Assembly (NCBI RefSeq): GCF_034190915.1
Contig: NW_026947501.1
Coordinates: 7,192,001 to 7,256,000 of the forward strand
Direction of reading: 5' to 3'
DNA: 64,000 bases
DNA from: Cavia porcellus
Lineage: Eukaryota; Chordata; Mammalia; Rodentia; Caviidae
Position numbers and translations under genes: made by a program. The notes under the pieces were generated by a model. The model was not told the DNA's origin. It ran no database searches and saw only the letters and a program-made list of their open reading frames with translations. Positions 11,153 to 24,640 of the stretch are shown here, piece by piece. Position 1 is the stretch's first letter. Every line of letters begins with the position of its first letter.

Positions 11153-13230
11153 AGTGGCAATGTAGGATGGAGAAAAGCACCACGGTGTGGTCAGCATGGG
11201 GAGATCAGGAAACATGCAGTGGCAATGTGGGATAGCTTTCTGAAAAACATTACGTGTTGTTGCGAATTGTAAGGTTTTCTAACAGGCCATTCACTAGTAG
11301 GAGTCAGAAAAACATCATGGCATGGTGTGAATTGGAGGGCCTGAATCAGGATAGGCAGTGAGTGGCAATGTACGATGGAGAAAAGCACGAAAGGGTGGTC
11401 ATCATGGGGAGGTCTGGACAAATGCAGTGGCAATGTAGGATAGGTTTCTGAAAAAAATCGCGAGTGGTGAGTATTGTAAGGCTATCTAACAGGCCATTCA
11501 GTACTAGGACTGAGAAAAACATCACGGGGTAGTGTGAATCAGAGGGCCTGAATTATGATAAGCAGTGAGTGGCAATGTACGATGGAGAAAAGCACCACGG
11601 AGTGGTCAGCATGGGGAGGTCAGGAAACATGCAGAGGCAATTTAGGATAGGTTTCTGAAAAAAACTTTGGGGTGGTGCGCATTGTAAGTGTTTCTAACAG
11701 GCCATTAACTAGTAGGAGTGAGAAAAACATCACGGGGTGGTGTGAATTGGAGGGCCTGATTTAGGATAGGCAGTGAGTGGCAATGTAGGATGGAGGAAAG
11801 CACCACGGGGTGGTCAGCATGAGGAGGTCAGGAAACATGCAGTGGCAAAGTAGGATAGTTTTCTGAAAACCATCACGGGGTGGTGCCCATTGTATGGCTT
11901 TCTAACAGGCCATTCACTAGTAGGAGTGAGAAAAACATCACGGGGTGTTGTGAATCGGAGGTCCTCAATCAACTTAGACAGTGAGTGCCAATGTAGGATG
12001 GAGAAAAGCACCATGGTTTGGTGAGCACGGGGAGGTCAGGAATCCTACAATGGCAATGTAGGATAGGTTTCTGAAAAACATCGCGGGGTTGTGCGCATTG
12101 TAAGGATTTGTAGCAGGCCATTCACTAGTAGGATTGAGAAAAACATCACGGGGTGGTTTGAATCAGATGTTCTGAATTAGGATATACAGTGAGTGGCAAT
12201 GTAGGCTGGAGAACAGGACCACGGTGTGGTCAGCATGGGGAGGTCGGTAAACATGCATTGGCAATGTAGGATAGGTTTCTGTAAAACATCGCTGGTGGTG
12301 CGCATTATAAGGCTTTCTAACAGGCCATTCACTAGTAGGAGTGAGAAAAACATCACGGGTGGTGTGAATCGGAGGGCCTGAATGAGGATATGCAGTGAGG
12401 GGCAATATAAAATGGAGAAAAGCACCACGGTGTGGTCAGAATGGGGAGGTCAGGAAACATGGATTGGCAATATAGGATAGGTTTCTGAAAAACATCACGG
12501 GATGGTGCGCATTGTAAGGGTTTCTAACTGACCATTCCCTGGTAGGCGTGAGAAATACATCACGGGAGGGTGTTAATCGGAAGGCCTGAATTAGGATAGG
12601 CAGTGAGTGGCAATGTAGGATGAAGAAAAGCACCACGGCAACGTCAGGATGGGGAAGTCAGGAAACATGCAGTGGCAATGTGGGATAGCTTTCTGAAAAA
12701 CATCGCGGGGTGGTGCGCATTGTAAGTGTTTTTTACAGGCCATTCACTAGTAGGAGCGAGAAATACATCACGGCGTGGTATGAATTGGAGGGCCTGAATC
12801 AGGATAGGCATTGAGTGGCAATGTAGGATGGAGAAAAGCACCAAAGGGTGGTCATCATGGGGATGTCAGGACACATGCAGTGGCAATGTAGGATTGGTTT
12901 CTGAAAAACATCGCGGGTGGTGAAAATTGTAAGGCTTTCTAACAGGCCATTCACTAGTAGGACTGAGAAAAACATCATGGGGTGGTGTGAATCAGAGGGC
13001 CTGAATTATGATAAGCAGTGAGTGGCAATGTAGTATGGAGAAAAGCACCACGGGGTGGTCTGCATGGGGAGGTCAGGAAACAAGCAGTGGCAATGTAGGA
13101 TAGGTTTCTGAAAAAAAACATCGGAGTGGTGCGCATTGTAAGGGTTTCTAACAGGCCATTTACTAGTTGGAGTGAGAAAAACATCACGGGGTTTTGTGAA
13201 TGGTAGGGCCTGATTTAGGTTAGGCAGTGA
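11153..13230 (+). repeat. 10-mer higher-order repeat, copy 2 (2,078 bp)
   Basis: Tandem copy of the preceding unit with a few private changes, such as GCGCATTATAAGG near 12,301. A third copy begins but is lost at about 13,346, where the 12-bp-deleted monomer replaces the expected AAGGTTTTCTAACAGG variant. The array passes there into the 1,452-bp 7-mer. Confidence 0.82.
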
Positions 13231-14300
13231 GTGGCAATGTAGGATGGAGAAAAGCACCACGGTGTGGTCAGCATGGGGAGATCAGGAAACATGCAGTGGC
13301 AATGTGGGATAGCTTTCTGAAAAACATTACGTGTTGTTGCGAATTGTAAGGCCATTCACTAGTAGGAGTGAGAAAAACATCACGGGGTGGTGTGAATCGG
13401 AGGGCCTGAATTATGATAGGCAGTGAGTGGCAATGTAGGATTTAGAAAAGCACCACGGGGTGGTCAGCATGGGGAGATCAGGAAACATGCAGTGGCAATG
13501 TGGGATAGCTTTCTGAAAAACATTATGGGTTGGTGCGCATTGTAAGTGTTTCTAACAGGCCATTCATTAGTAGGAGTGAGAAAAACATCACGGGGTGGTG
13601 TGAATCGGAGGGCCTGAATTATGATAGGCAGTGAGTGGCAATGTAGAATGGAGAAAAGCACCACGGGGTGGTCAGCATGTGGAGGACAGGAAACATACAG
13701 TAGCAATGTAGGATAGTTTTCTGAAAAACATCACGGGGTGGTGCGCATTGTAAGTGTTTTTAGCAGGCCATTCACTAGTAGGAGTGAGAAAATCATCACG
13801 GGGTGGTGTGAATGGGAGGGCCTGAATTAGGATATTCATTGAGGGGCAATGAACAATGGAGAAAAGCACCATGGGGTGGTCAACATGGGGAGGTCAGGAA
13901 ACATGCAATGGCAATGTAGGATAGGTTTCTAAAAAACATCGCGGCGTGGTGCGCATTGTAAGGGTTTCTAACAAGCCATTCACAAGTAGGATTGAAAAAA
14001 ACATCACGGGGTTGTGTGAATCGGAGGGCCTGAATTAGGTTAGGCAGTGAGTGGCAATGTAGGATGGAGAAAATCACCACAGGGTGGTCAGCATGGGGAG
14101 GTCAGAAAACATGCCGTGGCAATGTAGGATAGGTTTCCGAAAAAAAAAAAAAAAAAACAGGATGTTGCACATTGTAAGTGTTTCTAACAGGCCATTCACT
14201 AGTAGAAGTTAGAAAAACATCACAGGGTGGTGTGAATCGGAGGGCCTGAATTAGGATAAGCAGTGAGTGGCAATGTAGGATGGAGAAAAGCACCACAGGG
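12849..14300 (+). repeat. Second 7-mer higher-order repeat, copy 1 (1,452 bp)
   Basis: Seven monomers, including one 196-bp subtype and one A-tract monomer (A18 at 14,140). TGGTCATCAT at 12,849 recurs at 14,301. The deletion junction (13,346/14,798), the GATTTAGAAAAGCACC variant (about 13,440/14,892) and the ACAAGTAGGATTG variant (13,982/15,434) all sit at +1,452. The first part shares its order with the 1,445-bp unit at 3.5-6.4 kb. Confidence 0.84.
14140..14157 (+). repeat. A18 tract in S3
   Basis: Eighteen A between GGTTTCCG and CAGGATGTTGC, at the same monomer position as the A39 at 7,058. Its tandem partner at 15,592 has 16 A, so the length changed after a duplication that left the flanks almost identical. 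Confidence 0.85.
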
Positions 14301-15750
14301 TGGTCATCATGGGGAGGTCAGGACACATGCAGTGGCAATGTAGGATTGGTTTCTGAAAAACATCGCGGGTGGTGAAAATTGTAAGGCTTTCTAACAGGCC
14401 ATTCACTAGTAGGACTGAGAAAAACATCATGGGGTGGTGTGAATCAGAGGGCCTGAATTATGATAAGCAGTGAGTGGCAATGTAGTATGGAGAAAAGCAC
14501 CACGGGGTGGTCTGCATGGTGAGGTCAGGAAACAAGCAGTGGCAATGTAGGATAGGTTTCTGAAAAAAAACATCGGAGTGGTGCGCATTGTAAGGGTTTC
14601 TAACAGGCCATTTACTAGTTGGAGTGAGAAAAACATCACGGGGTTTTGTGAATGGTAGGGCCTGATTTAGGTTAGGCAGTGAGTGGCAATGTATGATGGA
14701 GAAAAGCACCACGGTGTGGTCAGCATGGGGAGATCAGGAAACATGCAGTGGCAATGTGGTATAGCTTTCTGTAAAACATTACGTGTTGTTGCGAATTGTA
14801 AGGCCATTCACTAGTAGGAGTGAGAAAAACATCACGGGGTGGTGTGAATCGGAGGGCCTGAATTATGATAGGCAGTGAGTGGCAATGTAGGATTTAGAAA
14901 AGCACCACGGGGTGGTCAGCATGGGGAGATCAGGAAACATGCAGTGGCAATGTGGGATAGCTTTCTGAAAAACATTATGGGTTGGTGCGCATTGTAACTG
15001 TTTCTAACAGGCCATTCATTAGTAGGAGTGAGAAAAACATCACAGGGTGGTGTGAATCGGAGGGCCTGAATTATGATAGGCAGTGAGTGGCAATGTAGAA
15101 TGGAGAAAAGCACCACGGGGTGGTCAGCATGGGGAGGACAGGAAACATACAGTAGCAATGTAGGATAGTTTTCTGAAAAACATCACGGGGTGGTGCGCAT
15201 TGTAAGTGTTTTTAGCAGGCCATTCACTAGTAGGAGTGAGAAAATCATCACGGGGTGGTGTGAATGGGAGGGCCTGAATTAGGATATTCATTGAGGGGCA
15301 ATGAACAATGGAGAAAAGCACCATGGGGTGGTCAACATGGGGAGGTCAGGAAACATGCAATGGCAATGTAGGATAGGTTTCTGAAAAACATCGCGGCGTG
15401 GTGCGCATTGTAAGGGTTTCTAACAAGCCATTCACAAGTAGGATTGAAAAAAACATCACGGGGTTGTGTGAATCGGAGGGCCTGAATTAGGTTAGGCAGT
15501 GAGTGGCAATGTAGGATGGAGAAAATCACCACAGGGTGGTCAGCATGGGGAGGTCAGAAAACATGCCGTGGCAATGTAGGATAGGTTTCCGAAAAAAAAA
15601 AAAAAAACAGGATGTTGCACATTGTAAGTGTTTCTAACAGGCCATTCACTAGTAGAAGTTAGAAAAACATCACGGGGTGGTGTGAATCGGAGGGACTGAA
15701 TTAGGATAAGCAGTGAGTGGCAATGTAGGATGGAGAAAAGCACCACAGGG
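14301..15750 (+). repeat. Second 7-mer higher-order repeat, copy 2 (~1,450 bp)
   Basis: Near-identical copy. It is about 2 bp shorter because the A tract is 16 rather than 18. After 15,750 the text reads CAGCATGGGGAGGTAGGAAA instead of returning to CATCATGGGGAGGTCAGGAC, so the tandem pair ends and the longer block shared with 7.2-9.1 kb begins. Confidence 0.82.
15592..15607 (+). repeat. A16 tract in S3
   Basis: Shortest member of the expanded A-tract lineage, with the same GGTTTCCG and CAGGATGTTGC flanks. It lies in copy 2 of the 1,452-bp unit. Confidence 0.85.
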
Positions 15751-18700
15751 TGGTCAGCATGGGGAGGTAGGAAACATGCAGTGGCAATGTAAGATAGTTT
15801 TCTGAAAAACATCACGGGGTGGTGCGCTTTGTAAGGGTTTCTAACAGGCCATTCACTAGTAGGAGTGAGAAAAACATCACGGGGTGGTGTGAATCACATG
15901 GCCTGAATTATGAGAAGCAGTGAGTGGCAATGTAGGATGCAGAAAAGCACCACGGGGTGGTCAGCATGGGGAGGTCAGGAAACATGCATTGGCAATGTAG
16001 GATAGGTTTCTGAAAAAAAACATCGGGGTGGTGCGCATTGTAAGCGTTTCTAAGAGGCCATTAACTAGTAGGAGTGAGAAAAACATCACGGGGAGGTGTG
16101 AATCGGAGGGACTGAATCAGGATAGGCAGTGAGTGGCAGTGAAGGATGGAGAAAAGCACCACGGGGTGGTCAGCATGAGGAGGTCAGGAAACATTCAGTG
16201 GCAATGTAGGATAGGTTTCTGATAAACATCTCTGGGTGGTGCGCATTGTAAAGTTTTCTAACAGGCCATTCATTAGTAGGAGTGAGAAAAAATCACGTGC
16301 TGCTGTGAATCGGTGGGCATGAATTAGGATAGGCAGTGAGTGGCAACATAACATGGAGAAAAGCACCACGGTGTGGTCAGCATGTTGAGGTCAGGAAACA
16401 TGCAGTGGCACTGCAGGATCGGTTTCTGAAAAACATCGCGGGGTTGGGAGCATTGCAAAGGTTTCTACCAGGCCATTCACTAGTAGGAGTGAGAAATACA
16501 TCATGGTGTGGTGTGAATCGGAGGGCCTGAATCAAGTTAGACAGTGAGTGGCAATGTAGGATGGAGAAAAGCACCATGGGTTGGTGAGCATGGGGAGGTC
16601 AGAAAACATGCAATGGCAATGTCGATAGGTTTCTGAAAAGCATTTTGGGGTTGTGCGCATTGTAAGGGTTTGTAGCAGGCCATTCACTAGTAGGAGTGAC
16701 AAAATCATCACGGGGTGGTGTGAATCGGAGGGCCTGAATCAGGATAGGCAGTGAGTGGCAGAGTAGGATAGAGAAAAGCACCACAGGATGGTCAGGATGT
16801 GGAGGTCAGGAAACATGCAGTGGCAATGTAGGATAGGTTTCTTAAAATCATTGCGGGTTGGTGCTCATTGTAAGGGTTTCTAAAAGGCCTTCCACTAGTA
16901 GGAGTGAGAACAACATCAAGGAGGTGGTGTGAATCGGAGGGCCTGAATTAGGATAGGCAGTGAGTGGCAATGTAGGGTGGATAAAAGCACCACAGGGTGG
17001 TCAGCACCGGGAGGTCAGGAAACATGCATTGGCAATGTAGGATACTTTTCTGAAAAACATCACGGGGTGGTGCGCATTATAAGGGTTTCTAAAAGGCCAT
17101 TCACTAGTAGGAGTGAGAAAAACATCACGGGTGGTTGAATCGGAGGGCCTGAATGAGGATAGGCAGTGAGGGGCAATATAAAATGGAGAAAAGCACCACG
17201 GTGTGGTCAGAATGGGGAGGTCAGGAAACATGGATTGGCAATATAGGATAGGTTTCTGAAAAACATCACGGGATGGTGCGCATTGTAGTGGTTTCTAACT
17301 GACCATTCCCTGGTAGGCGAGAGAAATACATCACGGGAGGGTGTGAATCGGAAGGCCTGAATTTGGATAGGCAGTGAGTGGCAATGTAGGATGGAGAAAA
17401 ACACCAAAGGGTGGTCATCATGGGGAGGTCAGGACACATGCAGTGGCAATGTAGGATTGGTTTCTGAAAAACATCGCGGGTGGTGAAAATTGTAAGGCTT
17501 TCTAACAGGCCATTCACTAGTAGGACTGAGAAAAACATCATGGGGTGGTGTGAATCAGAGGGCCTGAATTATGATAACAGTGAGTGGCAATGTAGTATGG
17601 AGAAAAGCACCACGGGGTGGTCTGCATGGGGAGGTCAGGAAACAAGCAGTGGCAATGTAGGATAGGTTTCTGAAAAAAAAACATCGGAGTGGTGCGCATT
17701 GTAAGGGTTTCTAACAGGCCATTTACTAGTTGGAGTGAGAAAAACATCACGGGGTTTTGTGAATGGTAGGGCCTGATTTAGGATAGGCAGTGAGTGGCAA
17801 TGTAGGATGGAGAAAAGCACCACGGTGTGGTCAGCATGGGGAGATCAGGAAACATGCAGTGGCAATGTGGGATAGCTTTCTGAAAAACATTACGTGTTGT
17901 TGCGAATTGTAAGGTTTTCTAACAGGCCATTCACTAGTAGGAGTCAGAAAAACATCACGGCATGGTGTGAATTGGAGGGCCTGAATCAGGATAGGCAGTG
18001 AGTGGCAATGTAGGATGGAGAAAAGCACGAAAGGGTGGTCATCATGGGGAGGTCAGGACAAACGCAAAGGCAATGTAGGATAGGTTTCTGAAAAACATCG
18101 CGAGTGTTGAGAATTGTAAGGCTATCTAACAGGCCATTCAGTAGTAGGACTGAGAAAAACATCACGGGGTAGTGTGAATCAGAGGGCCTGAATTATGATA
18201 AGCAGTGAGTGGCAATGTAGGATGGAGAAAAGCACCACGGAGTGGTCAGCATGGGGAGGTCAGGAAACATGCAGAGGCAATTTTGGATAGGTTTCTGAAA
18301 AAAACTTTGGGGTGGTGCGCATTGTAAGTGTTTCTAACAGGCCATTAACTAGTAGGAGTGAGAAAAACATCACGGGGTGGTGTGAATTGGAGGGCCTGAT
18401 TTAGGATAGGCAGTGAGTGGCAATGTAGGATGGAGAAAAGCACCACGGGATGGTCAGCATGAGGAGGTCAGGAAACATGCAGTGGCAAAGTAGGATAGTT
18501 TTCTGAAAACCATCACGGGGTGGTGCCCATTGTATGGCTTTCTAACAGGCCATTCACTAGTAGGAGTGAGAAAAACATCACGGGGTGTTGTGAATCGGAG
18601 GTCCTCAATCAACTTAGACAGTGAGTGCCAATGTAGGATGGAGAAAAGCACCATGGTTTGGTGAGCACGGGGAGGTCAGGAATCCTACAATGGCAATGTA

Positions 18701-20779
18701 GGATAGGTTTCTGATAAACATCGCGGGGTTGTGCGCATTGTAAGGATTTGTAGCAGGCCATTCACTAGTAGGATTGAGAAAAACATCACGGGGTGGTTTG
18801 AATCAGATGTTCTGAATTAGGATATACAGTGAGTGGCAATGTAGGCTGGAGAAAAAGACCACGGGGTGGTCAGCATGGGGAGGTCGGTAAACATGCATTG
18901 GCAATGTAGGATAGGTTTCTGTAAAACATCGCTGGTGGTGCCCATTGTAAGGCTTTCTAACAGGCCATTCACTAGTAGGAGTGAGAAAAACATCACGGGT
19001 GGTGTGAATCGGAGGGCCTGAAAGAGGATAGGCAGTGAGGGGCAATATAAAATGGAGAAAAGCACCACGGTGTGGTCAGAATGGGGAGGTCAGGAAACAT
19101 GGATTGGTAATATAGGATAGGTTTCTGAAAAACATCACGGGATGGTGCGCATTGTAAGGGTTTCTAACTGACCATTCCCTGGTAGGCGTGAGAAATACAT
19201 CACGGGAGGGTGTTAATCGGAAGGCCTGAATTAGGATAGGCAGTGAGTGGCAATGTAGGATGAAGAAAAGCACCACGGCAACGTCAGGATGGGGAAGTCA
19301 GGAAACATGCAGTGGCAATGTGGGATAGCTTTCTGAAAAACATCGCGGGGTGGTGCGCATTGTAAGTGTTTTTAACAGGCCATTCACTAGTAGGAGCGAG
19401 AAAAACATCACGGCGTGGTATGAATTGGAGGGCCTGAATCAGGATAGGCATTGAGTGGCAATGTAGGATGGAGAAAAGCACCACAGGGTGTTCATCATGG
19501 GGAGGTCAGGACACATGCAGTGGCAATGTAGGATTGGTTTCTGAAAAACATCGCGGGTGGTGAAAATTGTAAGGCTTTCTAACAGGCCATTCACTAGTAG
19601 GACTGAGAAAAACATCATGGGGTGGTGTGAATCAGAGGGCCTGAATTATGATAAGCAGTGAGTGGCAATGTAGTATGGAGAAAAGCACCACGGGGTGGTC
19701 TGCATGGGGAGGTCAGGAAACAAGCAGTGGCAATGTAGGATAGGTTTCTGAAAAAAAACATCGGAGTGGTGCGCATTGTAAGGGTTTCTAACAGGCCATT
19801 TACTAGTTGGAGTGAGAAAAACATCACGGGGTTTTGTGAATGGTAGGGCCTGATTTAGGTTAGGCAGTGAGTGGCAATGTAGGATGGAGAAAAGCACCAC
19901 GGTGTGGTCAGCATGGGGAGATCAGGAAACATGCAGTGGCAATGTGGGATAGCTTTCTGAAAAACATTACGTGTTGTTGCGAATTGTAAGGCCATTCACT
20001 AGTAGGAGTGAGAAAAACATCACGGGGTGGTGTGAATCGGAGGGCCTGAATTATGATAGGCAGTGAGTGGCAATGTAGGATTTAGAAAAGCACCACGGGG
20101 TGGTCAGCATGGGGAGATCAGGAAACATGCAGTGGCAATGTGGGATAGCTTTCTGAAAAACATTATGGGTTGGTGCGCATTGTAAGTGTTTCTAACAGGC
20201 CATTCATTAGTAGGAGTGAGAAAAACATCACAGGGTCGTGTGAATCGGAGGGCCTGAATTATGATAGGCAGTGAGTGGCAATGTAGAATGGAGAAAAGCA
20301 CCACGGGGTGGTCAGCATGGGGAGGACAGGAAACATACAGTAGCAATGTAGGATAGTTTTCTGAAAAACATCATGGGGTGGTGCCCATTGTAAGTGTTTT
20401 TTGCAGGCCATTCACTAGTAGGAGTGAGAAAATCATCACGGGGTGGTGTGAATGGGAGGGCCTGAATTAGGATATTCATTGAGGGGCAATGAACAATGGA
20501 GAAAAGCACCATGGGGTGGTCAACATGGGGAGGTCAGGAAACATGCAATGGCAATGTAGGATAGGTTTCTGAAAAACATCGCGGCGTGGTGCGCATTGTA
20601 AGGGTTTCTAACAAGCCATTCACAAGTAGGATTGAAAAAAACATCACGGGGTTGTGTGAATCGGAGGGCCTGAATTAGGTTAGGCAGTGAGTGGCAATGT
20701 AGGATGGAGAAAATCACCACAGGGTGGTCAGCATGGGGAGGTCAGAAAACATGCCGTGGCAATGTAGGATAGGTTTCCG
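15751..20779 (+). repeat. Long block; paralogues at 51,161-56,185 and in part at 30,955-35,160
   Basis: About 24 monomers. Landmarks at 16,336, 16,599, 17,207, 17,635, 17,831, 18,454, 19,615 and 20,312 recur at +35,405 to +35,407 in the right part of the window. From 16,599 onward they also recur at +14,381 to +14,385. Near-constant offsets over more than 4 kb mean almost no net indel since those duplications. Confidence 0.82.
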
Positions 20780-20825
20780 AAAAAAAAAAACAAACAAAAA
20801 AACAAAACAAAACAAAAAAAAAAAA
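20780..20825 (+). repeat. Interrupted A-rich tract (46 bp, six single C)
   Basis: An A tract broken by isolated C bases, in the pattern A11 C A3 C A7 C A4 C A4 C A12, followed by CCAGGATGCTGCAC. The partner at 56,186 has a related but shorter interrupted pattern and the same CCAGGATGCTGC flank; the other five long tracts are pure A. The interruptions therefore arose before the 35.4-kb-offset duplication. Confidence 0.83.
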
Positions 20826-23800
20826 CCAGGATGCTGCACATTGTAAGTGTTTCTAACAGGCCATTCACTAGTAGAAGTTAGAAAAACATCACGGGGTGGT
20901 GTGAATCGGAGGGCCTGAATTAGGATAAGCAGTGAGTGGCAATGTAGGATGGAGAAAAGCACCACAGGGTGGTCAGCATGGGGAGGTAGGAAACATGCAG
21001 TGGCAATGTAAGATAGTTTTCTGAAAAACATCACGGGGTGGTGCGCTTTGTAAGGGTTTCTAACAGGCCATTCACTAGTAGGAGTGAGAAAAACATCACG
21101 GGGTGGTGTGAATCACATGGCCTGAATTATGAGAAGCAGTGAGTGGCAATGTAGGATGCAGAAAAGCACCACGGGGTGGTCAGCATGGGGAGGTCAGAAA
21201 ACATGCATTGGCAATGTAGGATAGGTTTCTGAAAAAAATCATCGGGGTGGTGCGCATTGTAAGCGTTTCAAAGAGGCCATTAACTAGTAGGAGTGAGAAA
21301 CACATCACGGGGTGGTGTGAATCGGAGGGACTGAATCAGGATATGCAGTGAGTGGCAGTGACGGATGGAGAAAAGCACCACGGGGTGGTCAGCATGAGGA
21401 GGTCAGGAAACATTCAGTGGCAATGTAGGATAGGTTTCTGTTAAACATCTCTGGGTGGTGCGCATTGTAAAGGTTTCTAACAGGCCATTCATTAGTAGGA
21501 GTGAGAAAAACATCACGTGCTGCTGTGAATCGGTGGGCATGGATTAGGATAGGCAGTGAGTGGCAACATAACATGGAGAAAAGCACCACGGTGTGGTCAG
21601 CATGTTGAGGTCAGGAAACATGCAGTGGCACTGCAGGATCGGTTTCTGAAAAACATCGCGGGGTTGGGAGCATTGCAACGGTTTCTAACAGGCCATTTAC
21701 TAGTAGGAGTGAGAAATACATCATGGTGTGGTGTGAATCGGAGGGCCTGAATCAAGTTAGACAGTGAGTGGCAATGTAGGATGGAGAAAAGCACCATGGG
21801 TTGGTGAGCATGGGGAGGTCAGAAAACATGCAATGGCAATGTAGGATAGGTTTCTGAAAAGCATTTTGGGGTTGTGCGCATTGTAAGGGTTTGTAGCAGG
21901 CCATTCACTAGTAGGAGTGACAAAATCATCACGGGGTGGTGTGAATCGGAGGGCCTGAATCAGGATAGGCAGTGAGTGGCAGAGTAGGATAGAGAAAAGC
22001 ACCACAGGGTGGTCAGGATGTGGAGGTCAGGAAACATGCAGTGGCAATGTAGGATAGGTTTCTTAAAAACATTGCGGGTTGGTGCTCATTGTAAGGGTTT
22101 CTAAAAGGCCTTCCACTAGTAGGAGTGAGAACAACATCAAGGAGGTGGTGTGAATCGGAGGGCCTGAATTAGGATAGGCAGTGAGTGGCAATGTAGGGTG
22201 GATAAAAGCACCACAGGGTGGTCAGCACGGGGAGGTCAGGAAACATGCATTGGCAATGTAGGATACTTTTCTGAAAAACATCACGGGGTGGTGCGCATTA
22301 TAAGGGTTTCTAAAAGGCCATTCACTAGTAGGAGTGAGAAAAACATCACGGGGTGGTTTGAATCAGATGTTTTGAATTAGGATAGGCACTGAGTGGCAAT
22401 GTAGGATGGAGAAAAGCACCACGGGTGGTCAGCATGCGGAGGTCAGGAAACATGTATTGACAATGTAGGATAGGTTTCTGCAAATCATCGCCGGGTGGTG
22501 CGCATTGTAAGGCTTTCTAGCCGGCCATTCACTAGTAGGAGTGAGAAAATTATAACGGGGTGGTGTGAATCAGAGGGTCTGAATAAGGATAGGCAGTGAG
22601 TGGCCATGTAGGATGGAGAAAAGCACCACGGGGTGGTCAGCATGGGGAGATCTGGAAACATGCAGTGGCAATGTGGGATAGCTTTCTGAAAAACATTACG
22701 GGTTGGTGTGCATTGTAAGGGTTTCTAAGAGGCCATTCACTAGTAGGAGTGAGAAAAACCTCACGACGTGGTGTGAATTGGAGGACCTGAATAAGGATAG
22801 GCAGTGAGTGGCAATGTAGGATGGAGAAAAGCACCACGGTGTGGTCATCATGGGGAGGTCAGGACACATGCAGTGGCAATGTAGGATAGGTTTCTAAAAA
22901 ACATGGCGGGTGGTGAGGATCGTAAGGGTTTCTAAAACGCCATTCACTAGTAGGAGTGAGAAAAACATCACGGGGTGGTGTGAACCCGAGGGCCTGAATT
23001 ATGATAGGCAGTGAGTGGCAATGTAGGATGGAGAAAAGCACCACGGGGTGCTCAGCCGGTGGAGGTCAGGAAACATGCAGTGGCAATGTAGGATAGTTTT
23101 CTGAAAAACATCACGGGGTGGTACGCATTGTAAGGGTTTCTAACGGGCCATTCACTAGTAGGAGTGAGAAAAAAATCACGGGGTGGTGTGAATCAGAGGG
23201 CCTGAATCAGGATAGGCAGTGAGTGGCAATATACGATGGAGAAAAGCACCACGGGGTGGTCAGCATGGGGAGGTCAGGAAACATGCATTGGCAGTGTAGG
23301 ATAGGTTTCTGAAAAACATCCTGGGGTGGTGTGCAATGTAAGACTTTCTAACAGTCCATTCACTAGTAGGAGTGAGAAAAACATCACGTGGTGGTGTGAA
23401 TCGGTGGGCCTAAATTAGGATAGGCAGTGAGTGGCAACATAAAATGGAGAAAAGCACCACGGTGTGGTCAGCATGGGAAGGTCAGGAAACATGCAGTGAC
23501 AATGTAGGAAAGGCTTCTGAAAAACATCGCGGGGTGGTGTGCATTGTAGTGTTTGTAGCAGGCCATTCACTAGTAGGAGTGAGAAAATCATCACGGTGTG
23601 GTGTGAATGGGAGTGCCTGAATTAGGATAGGCAGTGAGTGGCAGTGAAGAATGGAGAAATGCACCATGGGTTGGTCAACATGGGGAAGTCAGGAAACATG
23701 CATTGGCAATGTAGGATAGGTTTCTGAAAAACATCGCTGGTGGCACACATTGTAAGGCATTCTAACAGGCCATTCACTAGTAGGAGTGAGAAAAATATCA

Positions 23801-24640
23801 TGGGGTGGTGTGAATCGGAGTGCCTGAATTAGGATAGGCAGTGAGTGGCAATATAAAATGGAAGAAAGCACCACGGTGTGGTCAGCATGGGGAGGTCCGG
23901 AAATATGCAGTGGCAATGTAGGATAGGTTTCTGAAAAACATTACGGGGTGGTGCGCATTGTAAGGTTTTCTAACCGTCCAATCCCTGGTAGGACTTAGAG
24001 ATATATCACGGGAGGGTGTGAATCAGAAGGCCTGAATCAGGATAGGCAGTGACTGCCAATGTAGGATGGAGAAAAGCACCACGGCATGGTCAGCATGGGG
24101 TGGTCAGGATACATTCAGTGGCAATTTATTATAGGTTTCTTAAAAACATCGCGGGGTGGTGCGGATTGTAAGGGTTTCTAACAGGCCATTCACTAGTAGG
24201 ATTGAGGAAAACATCACGGGGTGGTTTGAATCAGATGTTCTGAATTAGGATATACAGTGAGTGGCAATGTAGGATGGAGAAAAGCACCAAGGGGTGGTCA
24301 GCATGGGGAGGTCAGGAAACATGCATTGGCAATGTAGGATAGGTTTCTGAAAAACATCACGGGGTGGTGCGCCTTGTAAGGGTTTGTAGCAGGCCATTCA
24401 CTAGTAGGAGTGAGAAAATCATCACGGGGTGGTGTGAATGGGAGTGCCTGAATTACGATAGGCAGTGAATGGCAATGAAGAATGGAGAAAAGCACCATGG
24501 GTTGGTCAACATGGGGAGGAAAGGAAACATGCAATGGCAATGTAGGATAGGTTTCTGAAAAACATCGCTGGGTGGTGCTCATTGCAAGGCTTTCTAAAAA
24601 GCCATTCAGAAGTAGGAGTGAAAAAAAAAACATCAAGGGG
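20826..24640 (+). repeat. Block paralogous to 35,182-38,571 and 56,227-59,830
   Basis: About 18 monomers, including the GGCAACATAACATGG subtype (21,565), GGTGGATAAAAGCACC (22,197), TTGACAATGTAGGATAGG (22,456), GGTGGCACACATTGTAAGG (23,739) and ATCCCTGGTAGGACTTAGAG (23,981). The 35 kb copy lacks two monomers that are present here (near 21.2-21.4 and 22.5-22.7 kb). The 57 kb copy lacks a different one (near 23.4-23.6 kb). This copy is therefore the fullest version. Confidence 0.8.
24621..24630 (+). repeat. A10 tract at an S1 start (second A-tract lineage)
   Basis: Ten A after AGAAGTAGGAGTG and before CATCAAGGGGCGG. The same site reads A14 at 38,558 and 42,517, A13 at 46,476, A12 at 48,983 and A11 at 59,814. 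This is a different position in the monomer (head of S1) from the long tracts (head of S3), so A-run growth has happened independently at two sub-unit boundaries. Confidence 0.8.
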
